From Mesorhizobium sp. Root554 (GTDB lineage: Bacteria; Pseudomonadota; Alphaproteobacteria; Rhizobiales; Rhizobiaceae), in contig NZ_LMGA01000001.1 of assembly GCF_001427025.1 (NCBI RefSeq), forward strand, positions 2,305,722-2,369,721: 64,000 nt of DNA, read 5' to 3'. Below the pieces are notes generated by a model. That model saw only the letters and a program-made list of their open reading frames with translations. It was not told the origin of the DNA and searched no databases. Of the stretch, positions 44,625-53,269 are shown piece after piece. How positions within the stretch are numbered: position 1 is the stretch's first letter; each line of letters opens with the position of its first letter. Made by a program: the position numbers and the translations under genes.

Positions 44625-46178
44625 ATGACATCGCCAGCAGCCGAGCTGCATCCGGCTCCGGATATCGCGCCCGGCAGCGTCATCCTCGAACTGCGCGGCC
44701 TTGAGAAGAAATATCCCGGCACCCACGCGCTCAAGCCTGTCGACCTCGCTTTCCGGACCGGGGAGATACACGCCATCGTCGGCGAAAACGGCGCCGGCAA
44801 GTCGACGCTGATCAAGCTCCTGACCGGCGTCATGCCGCGCACCTCCGGCGAGGTGATGTGGGAAGGCAAACCCGTCGCGCTGGCCACGCCGCACGAGGCG
44901 ATGGCGCTCGGCATCAACGCCGTGCATCAGGAAGTCGTGCTGTGCAGGCACCTCACGGTCGCCGCCAACATGTTCCTCGGCGAGGAGAATGTCCGCTACG
45001 GCCTGCTGCAGCAGCGCGCCATGGTGCGCGATGCGCAGAAGATCATCAACGATCTCGGCTTCGACCTGCCGGCGCATGTCATGCTCGGCGATCTCACCAT
45101 CGGCCAGCAGCAGCTGATCGCCGCCGCCCGCGCCACCGTGCGCGGCACCAAGTTTCTCATCTTCGATGAGCCGACCGCCTACCTGACCCGCAAGGAGGCG
45201 GACCAGCTTTTCGCGCTCATTCGCCGGCTGAAATCGGAAGGCGTCACCATCATCTACATCTCCCACCGCATGGAAGAGGTGTTCGAACTCGCCGACCGTG
45301 TTTCGGTGCTGCGCGACGGCACCTATGTCGGCACCCGCAACATCGACGAAACCGACGACGCCGAACTCGTGCGGCTGATGATCAATCGCTCGATCGAGCA
45401 GATTTACCACAAGGAACATTTCGATCTCGGCCCGGTGATCCTCGAAACCAAGAATCTTTCCGGCAAGGGCTTCGAGGACATCTCGATGACAGTGCGCTCA
45501 GGCGAGATCGTTGGCCTCTACGGCCTGATCGGCGCCGGCCGCAGCGAGTTCGTCACCACGGTCTATGGCCGCCATGCGAAAACCGCCGGCTCGGTCCTGT
45601 GGGACGGCAAGGAAGTCTCCATTGCCTCCGAGCACGATGCGATGCGCCTTGGTATGGCGCTGGCGCCCGAAAGCCGCCGCGACCAGGGCCTTTGCCTCAA
45701 CCTTCCAGTCGGCTTGAACCTCAACCTGCCGATCTACAAGCGCATCTCCAGAAACGCGCTGATTTCCGGCGCGCAGGAAAAGCAGCAGGCCGAGCGCCAG
45801 ATCGCCGGCCTGCGCATCAAGACGCCGAGCCGCCATGCGCTGGCGTCCAGCCTTTCCGGCGGCAACCAGCAGAAGATCGTCATCGGCAAGTGGCTCAACC
45901 ATGGCGCCCGGCTGTTCATCTTCGACGAACCGACCGTCGGCGTCGACGTCGGCACAAAGGCGGAAATCTATCGCCTGTTCAGTGCGCTTCTTTCGGAAGG
46001 CGCCGGCATCATCCTGATCTCGTCCTACCTGCCGGAAGTGTATGAACTGGCGGACACGCTGCATGTGTTCCGCCGCGGCAGATTGGTGGCCAGCCACGGC
46101 TTCCACGAAGCAAGCCACGAGGAAATCCTCAGCGAAGCGCTGGAGGCAGCAAAGCAGAAACACGGGGAGCAGCCATGA
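44625..46178 (+). CDS. sugar ABC transporter ATP-binding protein (RbsA type, two ATPase domains)
   Basis: 517 residues with two ATPase domains, typical of CUT2 systems. Domain 1 has Walker A GENGAGKST and Walker B FLIFDEPTAYL (an A-Y instead of the usual A-L). Its signature motif is LTIGQQQLIAAARAT, a degenerate form of LSGGQ. Domain 2 has GLIGAGRSE in place of Walker A (degenerate, usual for RbsA), signature LSGGNQQKIVIGKWL and FIFDEPTVGVDVG. It starts with GGGAGG before the ATG and overlaps the permease gene by 4 nt (ATGA). Confidence 0.93.
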   Translation: MTSPAAELHPAPDIAPGSVILELRGLEKKYPGTHALKPVDLAFRTGEIHAIVGENGAGKSTLIKLLTGVMPRTSGEVMWEGKPVALATPHEAMALGINAVHQEVVLCRHLTVAANMFLGEENVRYGLLQQRAMVRDAQKIINDLGFDLPAHVMLGDLTIGQQQLIAAARATVRGTKFLIFDEPTAYLTRKEADQLFALIRRLKSEGVTIIYISHRMEEVFELADRVSVLRDGTYVGTRNIDETDDAELVRLMINRSIEQIYHKEHFDLGPVILETKNLSGKGFEDISMTVRSGEIVGLYGLIGAGRSEFVTTVYGRHAKTAGSVLWDGKEVSIASEHDAMRLGMALAPESRRDQGLCLNLPVGLNLNLPIYKRISRNALISGAQEKQQAERQIAGLRIKTPSRHALASSLSGGNQQKIVIGKWLNHGARLFIFDEPTVGVDVGTKAEIYRLFSALLSEGAGIILISSYLPEVYELADTLHVFRRGRLVASHGFHEASHEEILSEALEAAKQKHGEQP

Positions 46179-47140
46179 GCACCGAAACCTTGACGGTCGA
46201 AAAGCCGAAGCGGAACTACAATGTCCTGTTCGGCCTCACCCTGCTGGCTCTTCTGGTTCTCCTGTGGATCGCGCTTTCGCTGGCGACGCCGAGCTTCGCC
46301 TCATCCACCAATATCACCAACCTGCTGCGCCAGGGTTCGATGATCGCGATTCTCGCGGTCGGACAGACCTTCGTCATCATCACCGGCGGCATCGACCTGT
46401 CCGTGGGCGCCATTGTCGGATTCTGCACGGTCATCCCGGCCATGATGATCAATGCCGGCTGGCCGGTCTGGCTGGCTGTGCTGGCGACACTTTGCGTGGG
46501 TCTCGCCATAGGCGTCTTCCACGGCTTCGGCATCGTCAAGATGGGCCTGCCGCCCTTCATCATCACGCTGGCGACACTCACCTCGCTGCGAGGCATCGGC
46601 CTGCTGATGACCGGTGGCAGTTCAATTTCCATCAACAATGACGCCTTCCAGGAGTTCTCGCGCAATTCCTTCCTCGGCGTGCCGAACCTGTTCTGGATGG
46701 TGATCCTGGTCGGCGTTCCGGCCTATATATTCCTGCATCACAGCCGCTGGGGCCGCTATCTGTTCTCGGTCGGCTCCAACGCCGAGGCCTCGCGACTGTC
46801 GGGCGTCAACGTTTCGCGCACCATCTACATGGCCTACACGCTGTCGGGCCTGTGCGCCGCCTTCGTCGGAGTGCTGCTGGCCTCGCGCATCGGCATTGGC
46901 AATCCGACGCAGGCCGAAGGCTGGGAACTGCAGGCCATCGCCTCGTCGGTCATCGGGGGGACGTCCCTCTTCGGCGCCATCGGCTCGGTGCATGGCCCCC
47001 TGCTCGGCGCCTTCATCCTCGCCACCATCAACAACGGCGCCAACCTGCTGAACGTGAATTCGTTCTGGCAGCGCGTCATCACCGGGGCGCTGATCATCAT
47101 CATCGTTTACTTCGACGGGCTGCGCCGCCGCGGGAAGTGA
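46175..47140 (+). CDS. sugar ABC transporter permease (RbsC type)
   Basis: 321 residues with about ten hydrophobic segments. TM1 is at about 20-40 (VLFGLTLLALLVLLWIALSL). The RbsC family segments VGQTFVIITGGIDLSVGAIVGF, YLFSVGSNAEASRLSGVNV (cytoplasmic coupling region) and IASSVIGGTSLFGAIGSVHGPLLGAF are clear. It forms the homodimeric inner membrane channel of the importer. A perfect inverted repeat follows the stop codon. Confidence 0.93.
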   Translation: MSTETLTVEKPKRNYNVLFGLTLLALLVLLWIALSLATPSFASSTNITNLLRQGSMIAILAVGQTFVIITGGIDLSVGAIVGFCTVIPAMMINAGWPVWLAVLATLCVGLAIGVFHGFGIVKMGLPPFIITLATLTSLRGIGLLMTGGSSISINNDAFQEFSRNSFLGVPNLFWMVILVGVPAYIFLHHSRWGRYLFSVGSNAEASRLSGVNVSRTIYMAYTLSGLCAAFVGVLLASRIGIGNPTQAEGWELQAIASSVIGGTSLFGAIGSVHGPLLGAFILATINNGANLLNVNSFWQRVITGALIIIIVYFDGLRRRGK

Positions 47141-47157
47141 TCGAGACTTGCGCGCAA

Positions 47158-47185
47158 TGTCTCCGGAGCCCCGGCTCCGGAGACA
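47158..47185 (+). terminator. 13-bp perfect inverted repeat after the permease gene
   Basis: TGTCTCCGGAGCC, 2 nt, GGCTCCGGAGACA, 17 nt after the permease stop codon and 21 nt before the ATG of the alcohol dehydrogenase. In RNA it is a very stable hairpin. No U tract follows, so it may cause only partial termination or mRNA processing. Confidence 0.55.
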
Positions 47186-47206
47186 GGAAAATCATTGGAA
47201 CATCGC

Positions 47207-48223
47207 ATGAAAGCCGTCATCTGCCGGTCGCCCGGCGAACTCGTCTTCGAGGACCGTCCCGAACCGGACGCTCCACCTCCCGGCTGGGCCCTGGTCGCGG
47301 TCAGTCATGTCGGCATATGCGGCACCGACTACCATATCTTCGAAGGCAAGCACCCGTTCCTCGCCTACCCGCGCATCATGGGCCATGAGGTTTCCGGAAC
47401 GGTGCTGACCGCCGGCGCCGGTGTCGCCCTGGAGGCGGGCACACCGGTCATCGTCAACCCGTACATTGCCTGCGGCCATTGCGTCGCCTGCCGGCAGGGC
47501 AAGCCGAATTGCTGCGTCCGCATCGAGGTCTTGGGCGTCCATCGCGACGGCGCGATGTGCGGAAAAATTCTCGTCCCGGCCGATAATCTTTATCCTGCCA
47601 ACGGTCTTTCGCTGGCCGAAGCGGCGGCGGTGGAATTTCTTGCCATCGGGGCGCACGCGGTGCGGCGCTCCGGCCCGGTTTCCGTCACCAGGGCGCTGGT
47701 GGTCGGCGCCGGTCCGATCGGCCTTGGCGCGGCGATCTTCGCGCGCATCGCCGGGCTGGAGGTCACGCTCCTCGACATGAGCGCCGAGCGGCTGGACTTC
47801 GCCGCGAGCCTTGGCTTCGGCGCGCTGAACGGCAGCGATGCCCCGGCAGCGGAGCTGGTCCGCAACGCCACCGGCGGCGACGGTTTCGAGGCCGTCTTCG
47901 ATGCCACCGGCAACACGCAGTCCGTCCAGTCGGCCTTCGCTCATGTCGCGCATGGCGGCGCGCTGGTGCTGGTCAGCGTGGTGAAGGACGACATCACCTT
48001 TTCCGATCCGGAATTTCACAAGCGCGAAATGTCGGTCATCGGCAGCCGCAATGCGCTGCGCGCCGATTTCGAGCATGTCGCGGCGTCGATCCGCTCCGGC
48101 GCGGTGCCATTGGACGAGCTCGTCACCCACCGGACCACGCTGGAAAACACCCCCCGCGATCTGGCGCGCTGGGCGCACGAGAAATCGGGCCTCATCAAGG
48201 CTGTTATCGAGATTGGAGCTTAG
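47207..48223 (+). CDS. zinc-binding alcohol/polyol dehydrogenase
   Basis: 338 residues from the ATG of MKAVICRSPGELVFEDRPEPD (a TTG 12 nt upstream is less likely). Catalytic zinc ligands are in VGICGTDYHIFEG (Cys) and MGHEVSGTV (His-Glu). Four structural zinc cysteines occur in CGHCVACRQGKPNC. The NAD-binding loop is VVGAGPIGLGAAIF. This fits L-idonate, L-threonine or sorbitol type dehydrogenases. It is the last gene of the sugar locus and may oxidise a sugar acid intermediate such as 2-keto-3-deoxy-fuconate or a polyol; the substrate is inferred. Confidence 0.9.
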   Translation: MKAVICRSPGELVFEDRPEPDAPPPGWALVAVSHVGICGTDYHIFEGKHPFLAYPRIMGHEVSGTVLTAGAGVALEAGTPVIVNPYIACGHCVACRQGKPNCCVRIEVLGVHRDGAMCGKILVPADNLYPANGLSLAEAAAVEFLAIGAHAVRRSGPVSVTRALVVGAGPIGLGAAIFARIAGLEVTLLDMSAERLDFAASLGFGALNGSDAPAAELVRNATGGDGFEAVFDATGNTQSVQSAFAHVAHGGALVLVSVVKDDITFSDPEFHKREMSVIGSRNALRADFEHVAASIRSGAVPLDELVTHRTTLENTPRDLARWAHEKSGLIKAVIEIGA

Positions 48224-48234
48224 TTAAAGCGGTT

Positions 48235-48257
48235 GCGAGCGGCAGAACACCGCTCGC
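48235..48257. terminator. hairpin between convergent genes
   Basis: GCGAGCGG (48235-48242), 7-nt loop, CCGCTCGC (48250-48257), between the stop codons of the dehydrogenase gene and the convergent Gfo/Idh gene. Stable on both strands, so it could end both transcripts, although the U tracts are poor. Confidence 0.5.
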
Positions 48258-48264
48258 CACAATG

Positions 48265-49464
48265 TCAAACGATCTCCTGGAGCTTCGTCCAGGCTCCATT
48301 CTTCTTCGATGATTTCACGCAGGCCTCAATGAAGGCGACGCCTTCGACGCCGTCCTGCACAGTGGGGAAGACGACATCCTTGCCCGGCTTGCCGCCCTTC
48401 TTGCGCGCCGCGCGGATGGCGCGGGCGGCTTCCGCATAGATGTTGGCGAAGCCTTCGAGGTAGCCTTCCGGATGGCCTGACGGCACCCGGCTGACCCGCG
48501 CCGCCGAAGGCATGGCGCCCGCGCCGGCGCGCGTCAGCAACTGCTTCGGCTGCCCGAACGGCGTGAACCAGAGGTAGTTCGGATCGGCCTGCACCCACTC
48601 CAGCCCGCCCTTGGAGCCATAGACGCGCAGCTTCAGTCCGTTCTCATGGCCGGGCGCCACCTGGCTCGCCCACAGCATGCCCTTGGCCGCATGGGCCTTG
48701 CCCTTCGCCTTGAAGCGCAGAAGCACATGCGCATTGTCGTCGAGCTGGCGGCCAGGCACGAAGGCGTCGATATCCGCCGACAGCGAATCCAGCTCAAGCC
48801 CCGAAACGAAACGAGCGAGATTGTAGGCATGGGTGCCGATGTCGCCGAGCGCGCCCCCGGCGCCCGACTGCTTGGGGTCCGAGCGCCAAGATGCCTGCTT
48901 CTGGCCGGTCGCGGCGAGATCCTCGGTCAGCCAGTCCTGCGGGTATTCCGCCTGCACAACGCGGATGTCGCCGAGCATGCCCTTGGCGACCATTTCCTGT
49001 GCCTGCCGCACCATTGGATAGGCGGTGTAATTGTGCGTCAGCACAAAGACCTTCCCGGTCTTCTCCACCAGCGCCGCCAGCTTTTTCGCCTCGGCCAGCG
49101 TCGCCGTCAGCGGCTTGTCGCAGATGACGTTGATGCCGGCCTCGAGGAAAGCCTTCGCCGCCGGGAAATGCACATTGTTGGGCGTCACGATGGCGACGGC
49201 CTCGATGCCATCCGGCCGCGCGGCCTCTGCCTTCGCCATCTCGGCATAGGAAGCGTAGCTGCGCGCCGGATCGAGCCCGAGTTCGGCCGCCGAAGCCTTG
49301 GCACGGTCGGCGTTGGACGATAGCGCGCCGGCCACCAGCACGAATTCGTTGTCCATGCGCGCCGCGATGCGATGCACCGCGCCGATGAACGCGCCCTGCC
49401 CGCCGCCGACCATGCCGAGCCGGATCGGCCCACTGCCCGATTCAACCTTTGTGCTGCTGACCAT
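48265..49464 (-). CDS. Gfo/Idh/MocA family oxidoreductase (second copy type)
   Basis: 399 residues. Rossmann loop LGMVGGGQGAFIGAVH (about 16-31), CDKPLTATLAEA with the catalytic Lys of the DKP/EKP motif, and GGALGDIGTHAYNLARF with the Asp-x3-His pair of active enzymes. It is longer than the 26.6-kb paralogue and only distantly similar, so it is a different subgroup, related to UDP-sugar or inositol-type dehydrogenases. An LSL-type loop (DPARSYASYAEMAKAE) follows beta strand 3. It lies 107 nt downstream of a TIM-barrel gene, in the same orientation. Substrate unknown. Confidence 0.9.
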   Translation of the reverse strand: MVSSTKVESGSGPIRLGMVGGGQGAFIGAVHRIAARMDNEFVLVAGALSSNADRAKASAAELGLDPARSYASYAEMAKAEAARPDGIEAVAIVTPNNVHFPAAKAFLEAGINVICDKPLTATLAEAKKLAALVEKTGKVFVLTHNYTAYPMVRQAQEMVAKGMLGDIRVVQAEYPQDWLTEDLAATGQKQASWRSDPKQSGAGGALGDIGTHAYNLARFVSGLELDSLSADIDAFVPGRQLDDNAHVLLRFKAKGKAHAAKGMLWASQVAPGHENGLKLRVYGSKGGLEWVQADPNYLWFTPFGQPKQLLTRAGAGAMPSAARVSRVPSGHPEGYLEGFANIYAEAARAIRAARKKGGKPGKDVVFPTVQDGVEGVAFIEACVKSSKKNGAWTKLQEIV

Positions 49465-49481
49465 GTGTCTTCTCCGTTGTT

Positions 49482-49565
49482 CGGCAGTCGGCAGTCAGAA
49501 CTACATATCAACCGACACCACCTTATCGGGTGGTCCTACTGCCGATTGCCTATTGCCGACTGCCG
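49482..49565. repeat. intergenic inverted repeat with CGGCAGT units
   Basis: The gap between the two sugar enzyme genes contains CGGCAGTCGGCA (49482-49493) facing TGCCGACTGCCG (49554-49565) and a nested ACCACC/GGGTGGT hairpin near 49517-49534. The left arm is a tandem of a 7-nt unit CGGCAGT, a form seen in other rhizobial intergenic repeats. In RNA this would fold into one long hairpin between two cistrons. Confidence 0.6.
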
Positions 49566-49570
49566 CTCGT

Positions 49571-50626
49571 TCAAATCCCCATCATGGCGCGTAGCAGCTT
49601 CTTGTCCGTCGTGCCGCCGGCGAAATCATCGAACGCTTTCTCCGTCACGCGGATGATGTGGTGCTGGATGAACGGCGCGCCTTCGGCCGCGCCGTCCTCC
49701 GGGTGCTTGAGGCAGCATTCCCACTCCAGCACCGCCCAGCTGTCATAGCCGTATTGCGCCAGTTTCGAGAAGATGCCGCCAAAATCGACCTGTCCGTCGC
49801 CAAGCGACCGGAAACGGCCGGCGCGATCCACCCAGCCCTGGTAGCCGGAATAGACGCCCTGCCGGCCGGTGGGATTGAATTCGGCATCCTTCACATGGAA
49901 GGCCTTGATGCGCTCGTGATAGATGTCGATGAACGCCAGATAATCCATTTGCTGCAGCAGGAAATGCGACGGGTCGTAGTTGATGTTGCAGCGCTTGTGG
50001 CCGCCGACCGCGTCGAGGAACATCTCGAAGGTCGCGCCGTCGAACACATCTTCGCCGGGATGGATTTCGTAGCAGAGGTCGACGCCATTATCGTCATAGA
50101 CATCGAGGATCGGTTTCCAGCGCTTGCCGAGTTCGGCGAAAGCCTCTTCGATCAGTCCGGCCGGCCGCTGCGGCCACGGATAGAGATAGGGGAACGCCAG
50201 CGAACCGGAGAAAGATACCGAGGCCTTGAGGCCGAGATTCTTCGACGCCTTGGCGGCGAACTTCATCTGCTCGACAGCCCATTTCTGCCGCGCCTTGGGA
50301 TTGTTGTGCACGCTCGCCGGCGCGAAACCGTCATACTGGGCGTCGTAAGCCGGATGCACGGCAACAAGCTGGCCCTGCAGATGCGTGGAAAGCTCGGTGA
50401 TCTCGACACCCGCATCGGCGCAGATGCCCTTCACCTCGTCGCAATAGGTCTTGGACGACGCCGCCTTCTTGAGGTCGAACAACCTGCCGTCCCAGGTCGG
50501 GATCTGCACACCCTTGTAGCCAAGGTCGCCTGCCCACTTTGCAATTGCGCCAAGCGAATTGAACGGCGCGTCATCGCCCGCGAACTGCGCCAGGAAAATG
50601 GCTGGCCCCTTCATCGTCGTTGGCAT
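49571..50626 (-). CDS. sugar phosphate isomerase/epimerase family protein
   Basis: 351 residues from MPTTMKGPAIFLAQFAGDD with a strong GGAGGAAAG ribosome binding site. TIM-barrel family with metal ligands in DLCYEIHPGEDVFDG (Glu, His), CNINYDPSHFLLQQMDY (Asp, His), HVKDAEF and AVLEWECC (Glu). This resembles IolE/xylose isomerase-like proteins of about 350 residues. It forms a pair with the Gfo/Idh enzyme, parallel to the pair at 26625-28525. Together they may dehydrate, epimerise or cleave a keto-sugar. Function not determined. Confidence 0.88.
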   Translation of the reverse strand: MPTTMKGPAIFLAQFAGDDAPFNSLGAIAKWAGDLGYKGVQIPTWDGRLFDLKKAASSKTYCDEVKGICADAGVEITELSTHLQGQLVAVHPAYDAQYDGFAPASVHNNPKARQKWAVEQMKFAAKASKNLGLKASVSFSGSLAFPYLYPWPQRPAGLIEEAFAELGKRWKPILDVYDDNGVDLCYEIHPGEDVFDGATFEMFLDAVGGHKRCNINYDPSHFLLQQMDYLAFIDIYHERIKAFHVKDAEFNPTGRQGVYSGYQGWVDRAGRFRSLGDGQVDFGGIFSKLAQYGYDSWAVLEWECCLKHPEDGAAEGAPFIQHHIIRVTEKAFDDFAGGTTDKKLLRAMMGI

Positions 50627-50798
50627 CGGCTTTCCTCCTCTTGCGGCCATCCATGTATGCGACGGTCACTTGAACCGGAATGAACTACAATTTCAACCGT
50701 TTATATCGGAACCTCGGCGCCTTTTTTTGCATGCCGGGTTGACTACGCCAATGGCCGGCGACCGCCGTTTCGCCGCAATTGGCGGCAAGTCTGATCGC

Positions 50799-51185
50799 AT
50801 GCGCTTTTCACCCCTGCTGACGCCGCTTGTCGCCATCGCCTGCTTGGCGCTTATGTCCGTCGCCGAGGCCTCCGCTGGCCTTTACGTTGTCTGCGACAAT
50901 GGACTGCGCTGTATCATGGCGCCGTGCCCGTCCAGCAGCGCGCTCGACATCGCCACCGGCAGGATCGTAAAGGGCGTGTCAGCCGATACAAGCGGACTGC
51001 CGAGGAAGGACCGGACGCCGGAACTTTCCGACGCGCTCTATTCCGGCAGGCTGGTGCTGCGCGGCTCGATCACGAATCGCGTCCAGACCTTCAACGGCAA
51101 ACTTCACACCCTTCCGGTCCTCGTGGCGACGGCGGTCGAGCGCAAAGCCAAGGCCAGTGAACGCCGGCACTGCTCTTCGCATTGA
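50799..51185 (+). CDS. small secreted protein with cysteine pairs, unknown function
   Basis: 128 residues from MRFSPLLTPLVAIACLALMSVAEASA, a Sec signal peptide. The mature protein starts GLYVVCDNGLRCIMAPCPSSSALDIATG: three cysteines within 15 residues, followed by a compact beta-rich domain (RLVLRGSITNRVQTFNGKL). One more cysteine is near the C terminus (RRHCSSH), so two disulfides are possible. Similar small periplasmic proteins exist in rhizobia, without known function. It is monocistronic, between a divergent isomerase gene and a peptide ABC operon. Confidence 0.65.
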   Translation: MRFSPLLTPLVAIACLALMSVAEASAGLYVVCDNGLRCIMAPCPSSSALDIATGRIVKGVSADTSGLPRKDRTPELSDALYSGRLVLRGSITNRVQTFNGKLHTLPVLVATAVERKAKASERRHCSSH

Positions 51186-51385
51186 CGGCAATTGATCTCC
51201 GGCGATGGTTTGTCGTCGTGCAGCTGGTCCAACGTATGGAATTTTCACGGCCATGCCCCGCCGCGCAAATTTTCCTTCTGGCCAAAGCCCTCCCATAGGC
51301 CATAATCGCCGCGCCGATCTTTCAGCCGCAGGATCGGATGATTGATCATAGCGCCGCATGGTGCGCCCAGGCGTTGGAGTTGTTC

Positions 51386-52990
51386 ATGCCGCAATTCATT
51401 CTTTCCCGCCGCACGCTGATGACCGCCTCCGCCGCGCTCCTGGCCTCGACTGCCCTGCCCAGCATTGCGCGGGCGCAGGCGAGCGGCGGACGGCTCGTGG
51501 TCGCGGCCGACTCCGAACCGCCGAATCTCAACCCGGCCATTGTCGCATCAAACGGCGTGTTCTTTGTCGCCAGCAAGGTGGTCGAGCCGCTGGCGGAGGC
51601 CGCTTATGACGGCAAGGATGGGCTCGCCCCTCGGCTCGCGGTGAGCTGGGAGGGTGCTGCCGACGGACTGTCGGCCACCTTCAAGCTGCGCGAAGGCGTG
51701 AAGTGGCATGACGGCAAGCCCTTCACCTCGGCCGACGTCGCCTTTTCGGCGCTGCAGGTGTGGAAGCCGCTGCAGAACCTTGGCCGCACCATCTTCAAGG
51801 ATTTGGTCGCCGTCGATACGCCCGACGAATTGACGGCCGTCTTCAAATTCGGCAAGCCGACGCCTTTCCAGCTCATCCGAAACGCGCTGCCGGTGGTAAC
51901 GAGCGTCGTGCCGAAGCACATATACGAAACCGGCAAGATCGAGGACAACCCGGCCAATATTGCGCCGATCGGCACCGGTCCGTTCAAGTTCGCCGAACAC
52001 AAGGCGGGCCAATATTACCGGCTGACGAAGAACGAGGATTACTGGGGCGAGAACCAGCCCCTTCTGGACGAGATCATCTATCAGGTTCTGCCCGACCGCG
52101 CCGCCGCGGCCAGCGCGCTGGAGGCGGAGGAAATCCACCTCGCCGCCTTCTCGGCCGTGCCGCTCGCCGACCTCGACCGCATCTCGAAGGTTCCCGGCCT
52201 TCAGGTCGTCACCAAGGGTTATGAGGGCCTGACCTATCAGCTGGTGGTGGAGATAAACCATCGCCGCAAGGAACTGGCGGACCTCAAGGTGCGGCAGGCG
52301 ATCGCGCATGCCATCGACAAGGATTTCGTCGTCAAGACCGTGTTCCTCGGCTATGCCGCCGCCGCCACCGGCCCGGTGCCGAAGAACGACCCGCAATTCT
52401 ACACGCCCGACGTCGAGACCTATCCCTTCGACGTCGCCAAGGCGAACGCGCTGCTCGACGAGGCCGGCTATGCCAAGGGCGCCGACGGCAAGCGTTTCAC
52501 GCTGAAACTCCTGCCGGCGCCGTACTTCAACGAGACGAAGCAATTCGGCGACTATCTGCGCCAGGCGCTCGCCGCCATCGGCATTGATGCGCAACTGGTC
52601 AACAACGATTCCGCCGCGCACCAGAAGGCGGTCTACACCGAACACGCCTTCGACCTGGCTGTCGGCCCGCCCGTGTTCCGCGGCGATCCGGCGATTTCCA
52701 CGACCATCCTCGTACAGAGCGGCATTCCGGACGGCGTGCCCTTCTCCAACCAGGGCGGCTACAAGAACGAGGAGCTGGACGCCATCATCGAGAAGGCTTC
52801 GGAAACGCTCGACGCGAGCGCGCGCACCGAACTCTACAAGGAGTTCCAGAAGAAAGTCGCCGCCGACCTGCCGCTGATCAATGTCGCGGAATGGAGCTTC
52901 ATCTCGGTCGCCCGCGACAGCGTCAAGAACATCGCCAACAATCCCCGCTGGGCCGTATCCAACTGGGCGGATACGGCGGTGGAGGTGTGA
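51386..52990 (+). CDS. dipeptide/oligopeptide-type ABC transporter substrate-binding protein
   Basis: 534 residues from MPQFILSRRTLMTASAALLASTALPSIARA, a twin-arginine-like signal peptide (SRRTLM). The mature protein belongs to solute-binding family 5 (SEPPNLNPAIVASNGVFFVASKVVEPLAE, then the GTGPFKFAEHKAGQYYRLTKNEDYWG segment). Family members bind peptides, nickel or other small molecules. The downstream enzymes (ATC hydrolase-like, oxoprolinase) suggest a modified amino acid or cyclic dipeptide-like ligand. It is separated from the permease genes by a long inverted repeat at 53046-53201. The 200-nt gap upstream (51186-51385) shows no clear motif. Confidence 0.92.
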   Translation: MPQFILSRRTLMTASAALLASTALPSIARAQASGGRLVVAADSEPPNLNPAIVASNGVFFVASKVVEPLAEAAYDGKDGLAPRLAVSWEGAADGLSATFKLREGVKWHDGKPFTSADVAFSALQVWKPLQNLGRTIFKDLVAVDTPDELTAVFKFGKPTPFQLIRNALPVVTSVVPKHIYETGKIEDNPANIAPIGTGPFKFAEHKAGQYYRLTKNEDYWGENQPLLDEIIYQVLPDRAAAASALEAEEIHLAAFSAVPLADLDRISKVPGLQVVTKGYEGLTYQLVVEINHRRKELADLKVRQAIAHAIDKDFVVKTVFLGYAAAATGPVPKNDPQFYTPDVETYPFDVAKANALLDEAGYAKGADGKRFTLKLLPAPYFNETKQFGDYLRQALAAIGIDAQLVNNDSAAHQKAVYTEHAFDLAVGPPVFRGDPAISTTILVQSGIPDGVPFSNQGGYKNEELDAIIEKASETLDASARTELYKEFQKKVAADLPLINVAEWSFISVARDSVKNIANNPRWAVSNWADTAVEV

Positions 52991-53045
52991 CTTGAAGCAT
53001 TCGTCCGCCGACAGTTAGAGTCGGAGGATGAATATGTCGAAAGGC

Positions 53046-53201
53046 ACCCCCCTCTGCCCTGCCGGGCATCTCCCCCTCAAGGGGGGAGATCAGCCTTCAT
53101 GTCGGCCTTCGCCAACCACAAACGCTGCCGTTGGGGGCAGGACGTGGAAATTGCCAATCTCCTCCCTTGAGGGGGAGATGCCCGGCAGGGCAGAGGGGGG
53201 T
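53046..53201. repeat. long inverted repeat (45-nt arms, one mismatch) inside the ABC operon
   Basis: Left arm 53046-53090 and right arm 53157-53201 are reverse complements except for one base, with 66 nt between. The arms are made of C- and G-runs (CCCCCCTCTGCCCTGCCGGG at the left end). Rhizobial chromosomes carry many intergenic repeats of this kind. Here it lies between the binding protein gene and the first permease gene (279-nt gap), so the transcript would contain a very large hairpin. No ORF of an insertion sequence is present. Confidence 0.85.
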
Positions 53202-53269
53202 GTCTCCTGCAAGCTGGTTGAGCGTTCGTTTGGCATCGCCCTTACGCTTTTGGATAAAAGGGCGCCATC

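Noticed and set aside
49482..49565. CGGCAGT-type repeat as a CRISPR-like array
   Set aside because: Only two tandem units with inverted counterparts, no spacers and no cas genes.
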